Shown piece after piece: positions 59,990 to 64,000 of a stretch of DNA of 64,000 bases. The DNA lies in the NCBI RefSeq assembly GCF_012271785.1, contig NZ_JAAWVT010000014.1:21284-85283 (forward strand), given 5' to 3'. The notes beneath the pieces are model-generated. The model was not told where the DNA came from. It ran no database searches and saw only the letters and a list, made by a program, of their open reading frames with translations. Source of the DNA: Paeniglutamicibacter terrestris. Its GTDB lineage: Bacteria > Actinomycetota > Actinomycetes > Actinomycetales > Micrococcaceae. Positions within the stretch are counted from its first letter, which is position 1. Every line of letters begins with the position of its first letter. The position numbers and the translations under genes are program-made.

Positions 59990-61495
59990 TTACGCCACGG
60001 ATTCCGATGTAGGAAGCTGCTTGATGACCTTCGCCGGCACTCCGCCCGCGAGCGTGTTTGCAGGTACGTCCTTGTTGACGAGAGATCCTGCGGCGATCAC
60101 TGCACCTGCACCAATGCTCACTTTGCCAACGATAGTGACGCTAGCCCCAATCCATACACCATCTCCAACGGTGATGGGGGTTCGAAGGTAGGGGCCTCCG
60201 CGCTTTGATTCTGGTCCCATTTCGTGACTGTCAGTGACGAATCTGACGAACGGCCCGACAAGCACATCATTTCCGATAGTCACTTCCGCACGAAGGTAAG
60301 ACCCCTTGTTGAAGTAGCATCCTGTGCCGACCTTGATAGGTCCAATCCATTCGGCATCCCGAAGAATCTTGGTGTTCGCCCCTATCTCAATAGGGTTGGC
60401 ATGCACATTGGCCATGAGCATCACGTTCGGGGCAATGTTTGCGCCTCTTCCGACTTGGCATCCTGGTGGAATGTGCGCGGTCTTAGTCCGGTTCATCCAT
60501 TCGATCTGTTTGCGGAGGTCTTTATTGTCGGACTCAACTGATTCCAATCGAGATATGGCTACGGCAAGGCGGTTTTCTATTCTGGATATTTTGACTAGAT
60601 CTTGTGCAACGGCCGATATTACCGGGGAATTGAACCCGAGCCGAGTGTGCTCGGCATCGATCGCTGCTGGATCAGTCAGTTGCGTGCAACCAGCCGAAAT
60701 TGCTCCTGATGCCCATGAGTCAGCGTTGACCAGCGCCGAAAGGATTTCTGATATTTCGTACCCAGGGGGGGCAACATGACCATCTCCCCATTCTCCGAGT
60801 CGCCAGAATACGGATTCAGTAGGTGCCTGGGTAGTCAAGTACGGTAGCGCATGTGCCGAGTAGTATGGGTCGTCACTGGCGTTCTGCAAAAATACGACCG
60901 TATTCTTAGCAGGCCCAAGACGCGTTGGAATTATTTCGGAGATTTGTTCCGGTGTCATGCCAGGGAACAAAGTATCTGCGCTGAACTGGATATGAGTTGG
61001 AGGCGTCCACACACTGGTACGCGGGTTCATCACCATCGTTACCGACTCAGGAAATAGTGAGCCAAAGTGCAGTGCGGGGAAACCTCCCGCAGATGCACCG
61101 ACAAACATGATCCGTCGCCCTTCGGAATACTTTCGCACGATTGCGGGGATGTCCCTATGGAACGGGTACCGTGCATCGCCCAGAGTCCACCCGGTGAGAA
61201 TGTTCGTATCCAACGCAACCGACGGATCAGAAAAAGCGAGTAACGAGAAGCCGCTCTTGCGAGCGACACTCCGGCCGGAGAAGTACGGAAACGTGTTTTT
61301 GGAAACAAGGGCGGCTGAAAAGAAAACCAGCAAAACGTCACTGTTACGATCCTCGTAAAGCACGTCAATTCCGCGACCTCGCTCGTGGAAGGTGTGTATG
61401 CCCGATACGTTTTCAGAATCTATGAAGTCCGAAAGTGATTTATGAACATACGGCTTCACGTCCGCATAGGCACCGACCTTGCGTCCCCGTTTCAC
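59990..61495 (-). CDS. fusion of an alpha/beta-hydrolase-like domain with a hexapeptide acyltransferase
   Basis: 501 residues. The first 260 or so form an alpha/beta-hydrolase-like domain with a strand DVLLVFFSAALVS, the nucleophile elbow MFVGASAGGFPALHFG (G-x-S-x-G) and a candidate catalytic histidine in WGDGHVAPPG. A coiled coil follows (SRLESVESDNKDLRKQIEW). The last 160 residues are a left-handed beta helix with VTIGNDVLVGPFVRFVTDSH, VWIGASVTIVGKVSIGAG and NTLAGGVPAKVIKQLP. The second half is an acetyltransferase fold. The first could be an acyl-handling hydrolase or a polysaccharide-modifying enzyme of the XcbB/Asp2-like kind. GTG at 61495, overlapping the stop of a small upstream frame (GTGA). 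Likely a bifunctional glycan-modifying enzyme. Confidence 0.8.
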   Translation of the reverse strand: MKRGRKVGAYADVKPYVHKSLSDFIDSENVSGIHTFHERGRGIDVLYEDRNSDVLLVFFSAALVSKNTFPYFSGRSVARKSGFSLLAFSDPSVALDTNILTGWTLGDARYPFHRDIPAIVRKYSEGRRIMFVGASAGGFPALHFGSLFPESVTMVMNPRTSVWTPPTHIQFSADTLFPGMTPEQISEIIPTRLGPAKNTVVFLQNASDDPYYSAHALPYLTTQAPTESVFWRLGEWGDGHVAPPGYEISEILSALVNADSWASGAISAGCTQLTDPAAIDAEHTRLGFNSPVISAVAQDLVKISRIENRLAVAISRLESVESDNKDLRKQIEWMNRTKTAHIPPGCQVGRGANIAPNVMLMANVHANPIEIGANTKILRDAEWIGPIKVGTGCYFNKGSYLRAEVTIGNDVLVGPFVRFVTDSHEMGPESKRGGPYLRTPITVGDGVWIGASVTIVGKVSIGAGAVIAAGSLVNKDVPANTLAGGVPAKVIKQLPTSESVA

Positions 61496-61623
61496 TGACG
61501 ACCTGCAGAATGTCCGGCAGGCGGGGTGGGCACTAGGTTGCCGAGCACGAGCAATCCAAATTGCTCGGGAAATTCTTCTCGGCGCTTTTCGAGCTCAGTA
61601 TGTTTGGAAACGTAAGCAGACAT
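61492..61623 (-). CDS. possible 43-residue coupled small protein
   Basis: ATG at 61623 to TGA at 61492, the stop overlapping the GTG of the next gene. Charged helical head (KHTELEKRREEFPEQF) then GLLVLGNLVPTPPAGHSAG. No ribosome-binding site is clear. Could be a leader, a small protein, or the tail of an upstream gene lost to the IS insertions on that side. Confidence 0.3.
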   Translation of the reverse strand: MSAYVSKHTELEKRREEFPEQFGLLVLGNLVPTPPAGHSAGRQ

Positions 61624-61879
61624 AACCGCAATTCTAACAAGGATCTTTCATCCTCCACCTGTTTGCAACACTAAGCGTTGACTGATAAAAAACCTCCGCG
61701 TAGACCCATACGTTGCCTCAAAAGAGAACCTCCGTTTCCGGCCTTCGGACTTTTAGCGTGGCGTCATCAAATAAGTATGGCTCTCGTCCATACGGAATTA
61801 AGGTTTTCTCTAGACATTCATAAAACCAACGACTACAAGCCGTGTATAACAAGACAGGCGCAGTTGATGCTCCGTCGAG

Positions 61880-62150
61880 TCTGTTCAACTTGATAACCAT
61901 GTGGTGCTGAGTGTTGAAGTATCTGGTGATTCTCGCTCGGTTCTGATGCAGCCCCGCTATCCTGAAGCACCATGCCCAGTATGCGGGGTATTTTCTCACC
62001 TGATCCAAGACAGACCCGTGCACCGGATCAAGGACATAGCCTGCGGCGGCTAGGGCATGGAAGTGCTGGCGAAGATACGCCGGCAGGTCTGTCAGGAAGA
62101 TGCCTGTCCCAAACGAACCTCCGTGCAGGTCACCGACCAGATACCGTTGC
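61880..62150 (+). pseudogene. ISL3-family transposase N-terminal remnant
   Basis: The frame reads NHVVLSVEVSGDSRSVLMQP, then RYPEAPCPVCG, IQDRPVHRIKDIACGG, an in-frame TAG, then GMEVLAKIRRQVCQEDACPK. The CPVCG and CQEDAC pairs match the zinc-binding N-terminus of ISL3 transposases. Neither the start nor the catalytic part is present; it joins istB-like sequence at about 62150. Confidence 0.7.
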
Positions 62151-62151
62151 G

Positions 62152-62338
62152 GTCCAGGAGTTGGTGGAGCGCCACTATGGCGAGACGTCAACGGTGTTCT
62201 GCACCCAGTATTCGCAGAAAGACTGGCACCAGCGACTCGGTTCCGGTGTTCACGCGGACGTGATCATGGTCCGCACTATCCACAACACGGTCTGGGTCGA
62301 AACAGGCACCTACAACACGAGGGCGCACACTGCGCTTA
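62152..62338 (+). pseudogene. IS21-family istB helper ATPase C-terminal remnant
   Basis: About 62 codons reading VQELVERHYGETSTVFCTQY, SQKDWHQRLGSGVHADVIM and TIHNTVWVETGTYNTRAHT, the C-terminal part of the IstB ATPase (sensor region), without the Walker motifs. It is directly abutted to the ISL3 remnant in another frame, so one element inserted into or recombined with the other. Confidence 0.7.
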
Positions 62339-62536
62339 CAGGTGCGCAATCCAGGATGGAGGACACCAGTGGTTCCCAGCCACACCACCACTGGTACTCA
62401 CTGGCACGATTGGTCGTGCTGAACCGCACGACTAGGTGTTGCTCAATGCATCAAATACTCTGCCCGCGACAGCGAACGTGGATTTGAGAGTTTACGACAC
62501 TTTCACCACCCTGAATATGAGCACGGGAGAAGTCGC

Positions 62537-62677
62537 ATGAACCCAATTACCGTCCAAGACCTCCTCGATGCGGGTAAGCATGCTTCCTTGAGCGGCAGCG
62601 TGTTGAGTGAACGGGCTGAGAAAGACACCCTGAAGCAACGTCAATACCTGCATGGGGTGCTAGTGGCCGAGTGCTGA
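62537..62677 (+). other. 46-codon open frame with good ribosome-binding site, unrecognised
   Basis: GGGAG precedes an ATG; the peptide begins MNPITVQDLLDAGKHASLSG and stops after LVAEC. It may be the truncated head of a gene cut off by the IS481 element that follows. No family recognised. Confidence 0.3.
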
Positions 62678-62727
62678 ATAGCGATAGAAGGTACCTCTGT
62701 TCTGGCTTGATGGCGTGTAACCTCGCA

Positions 62728-62857
62728 GCATCGTGGACACTGAATCTCACCACTTCGTAGACAATCAATCTCACAACTTTGTGTGTCCTGTCTCAGCACT
62801 TTGTGGACACGCGATCTCATGAGGTCCTGGACACCAGGTCTCGATACTTCGTGGACA
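62728..62857. repeat. six degenerate repeats at 24-base spacing at the IS481-type element end
   Basis: ACTTCGTGGACA-like cores start at 62728, 62752, 62776, 62798, 62822 and 62846, most followed by ATCTCA. On the other strand the core is TGTCCACGAAGT, the kind of end seen on IS481-family elements. They lie just upstream of the transposase remnant and are probably transposase-binding sites and the element end. Confidence 0.75.
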
Positions 62858-62924
62858 GTTTCGAAGGTCGCTTTTTGGCAGATTCAAGACATGAACAAGC
62901 CCTTTTTCACCGCGCATACGCGCC

Positions 62925-64000
62925 ATGATCATCAGCTACGACCCGACTCAACCAGACGCGCCAACGATCAGTGAATCCTGCAAGACCCAGAAAATATCGC
63001 GCAGCATCTTCTACCGGTTCCGGTCCCGTGCCGCCACCGAATCCGCGGCCGCACTCCACCCACGCTCCAGAGCCCCCCACCATCCTGCCCGACGCTACGG
63101 ACCGGAGGTTATCAACCAACTGGTCCGCATCCGCAAGCAGCTCAAGAAAGATGGGTGGGACTAGGGACCGAAAACAATCCACTACGAAGCAACCATCCAA
63201 GACCAAGACAGCTTCCCCGGCGGAATGGTCCCCTCGATCGCGACGATTGCCCGACTATTATCTGGGGTCGGCCATGTTGACCGGAACCCACGCAAACGAC
63301 AGAAATCCTCGTACCTGCCCTTTGTCCGATCAACGGCCATGACCTTGTGGCAGTTGGACGCCTTCGAATACCGCATCAGTGAGGGCAAAGTCCTCACCGT
63401 CTACCAGTTACTCGACGACGCGACCCGCTATGACGTCGGGTCTTGGGCTAATCAGCAACACGAGAACAGTCATGACGCGCATGATGTGCTCGCTCGGGCG
63501 AACACGTGCCACGGGGCGCCCAAGGAACTACTCAGCGATAATTCCAAGGCCTTCAACCAACTCCGAGGCGGCGGAATCGGGGCCGTGGAGGTCTTCCTCG
63601 CGTCCAAGGGGACCATGCCAATCAGTGGAATGCTAGGCCGTCCGACCACTCCGGGGAAGAATGAGCGCTCGCACCAAACCCTGCGACGATTCCTGGAAGC
63701 CAATAAACCACAGGATCTCACCGGCCCGCGCCGTCTCATCACCCGTTATCGCGAGCATTAAAACCGGCGCAAACCACACCAGTCGTTGAACCAATCGCCC
63801 CCCGAAATGGCGTGGCAGACGTTGGAACACACTCCGGCCACCGAGCCGATACATTTGTCCGTGCTGGAAGCGAAAGCTGCTGAATACTTGCAGAAACGCA
63901 AGCTGAAACACGTCACCCTAAGTACGGCGATCCTGACGGTATCCAAGACTGGAGAGCTGATGGATGATGGCCTGTTCCCAGAGCCGACTACGGGCTTGGC
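62925..64000 (+). pseudogene. IS481-family transposase with two nonsense codons (runs off the window)
   Basis: One frame from ATG at 62925 to the window end. The N-terminal helix-turn-helix is ISESCKTQKISRSIFYRFR, followed by RRYGPEVINQLVRIRKQLKK. The DDE residues are present: LWQLDAFEY, ELLSDNSKAF and GKNERSHQTLRRF. TAG at 63162 and TAA at 63759 interrupt the frame, each where a tyrosine is expected (GWD-Y, REH-Y), after which the frame resumes correctly (GPKTIHYEAT; HQSLNQSPPEMAWQTLEH). No frameshift. Recently inactivated. The 3' end and right terminus lie beyond the window. Confidence 0.88.

Noticed and set aside
61718..62191. 157-codon minus-strand open frame
   Set aside because: Antisense to the ISL3/istB remnants, whose plus-strand reading shows recognisable transposase motifs.
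62728..62857. CRISPR array
   Set aside because: Repeats are short, degenerate and have no unique spacers of constant length; they match IS481-type ends, and no cas genes are present.
62925..64000. Stop-codon reassignment (TAG and TAA read as tyrosine)
   Set aside because: All other genes in the window use TAG and TAA as normal stops, so two point mutations in a dead transposase are the simpler explanation.

Overview
The window looks like chromosome of a high-GC Gram-positive bacterium of the order Micrococcales, most likely family Micrococcaceae (Arthrobacter, Glutamicibacter, Renibacterium or a relative). This is inferred from gene content and gene order: gltX next to a FAH-family hydrolase, murA-plsC-gpsA-ddl, leuCD opposite an IclR-type regulator, two LCP proteins, a DUF3515 lipoprotein and actinobacterial codon use. 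Base composition is moderately GC-rich, lower than in typical Arthrobacter. The genus cannot be fixed without a database comparison. LAYOUT: (1) 1-7162, minus strand: a wall-glycan (teichoic-acid-like) operon with an ABC-2 permease (tagG), its ATPase (tagH), two GT2 glycosyltransferases, a CDP-alcohol phosphotransferase and tagD (cut by the window edge), preceded by an LCP ligase and galU. (2) 7206-15220: coaD, a DapC-like aminotransferase, a spermidine-synthase-like protein, rsmD, recG, a DAK2 protein, a second LCP protein and a DUF3515 lipoprotein. (3) 15296-23797: ddl, gpsA, plsC, murA, leuD, leuC, a divergent IclR regulator and thiL. (4) 23784-27223: a pair of dynamin-like GTPases. (5) 27306-27680: two identical tRNA-Glu(CTC) genes and one tRNA-Gln(CTG). 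(6) 28467-39163: gltX, FAH-family hydrolase, galE, a secreted choice-of-anchor-P-like protein, ilvE, leuB and a NarL/DesK-type two-component system. (7) 39300-61623: a large surface-polysaccharide locus. wecB and wecC make UDP-ManNAc and UDP-ManNAcA; with them are several GT4 and GT2 glycosyltransferases, a Tat-exported propeller protein, a 1670-residue multi-domain glycosyltransferase with small coupled partners, and two left-handed beta-helix acyltransferases, one fused to an alpha/beta-hydrolase-like domain. (8) 57994-59427 and 61640-64000: graveyards of decayed mobile DNA (IS3, phage-like, ISL3, IS21 istB and IS481 remnants). HOW THE PARTS FIT: galU and galE supply UDP-Glc and UDP-Gal, wecB/wecC supply UDP-ManNAc(A), tagD supplies CDP-glycerol, gpsA supplies glycerol-3-phosphate, TagGH exports a lipid-linked glycan, and LCP proteins attach polymers to peptidoglycan whose precursors need MurA and Ddl. 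Much of the window therefore serves cell-envelope assembly. The 39-62 kb locus is the most variable part. It combines an unusually long glycosyltransferase, unusual domain fusions, shifting base composition and IS scars, and is the best candidate here for an undescribed surface glycan.
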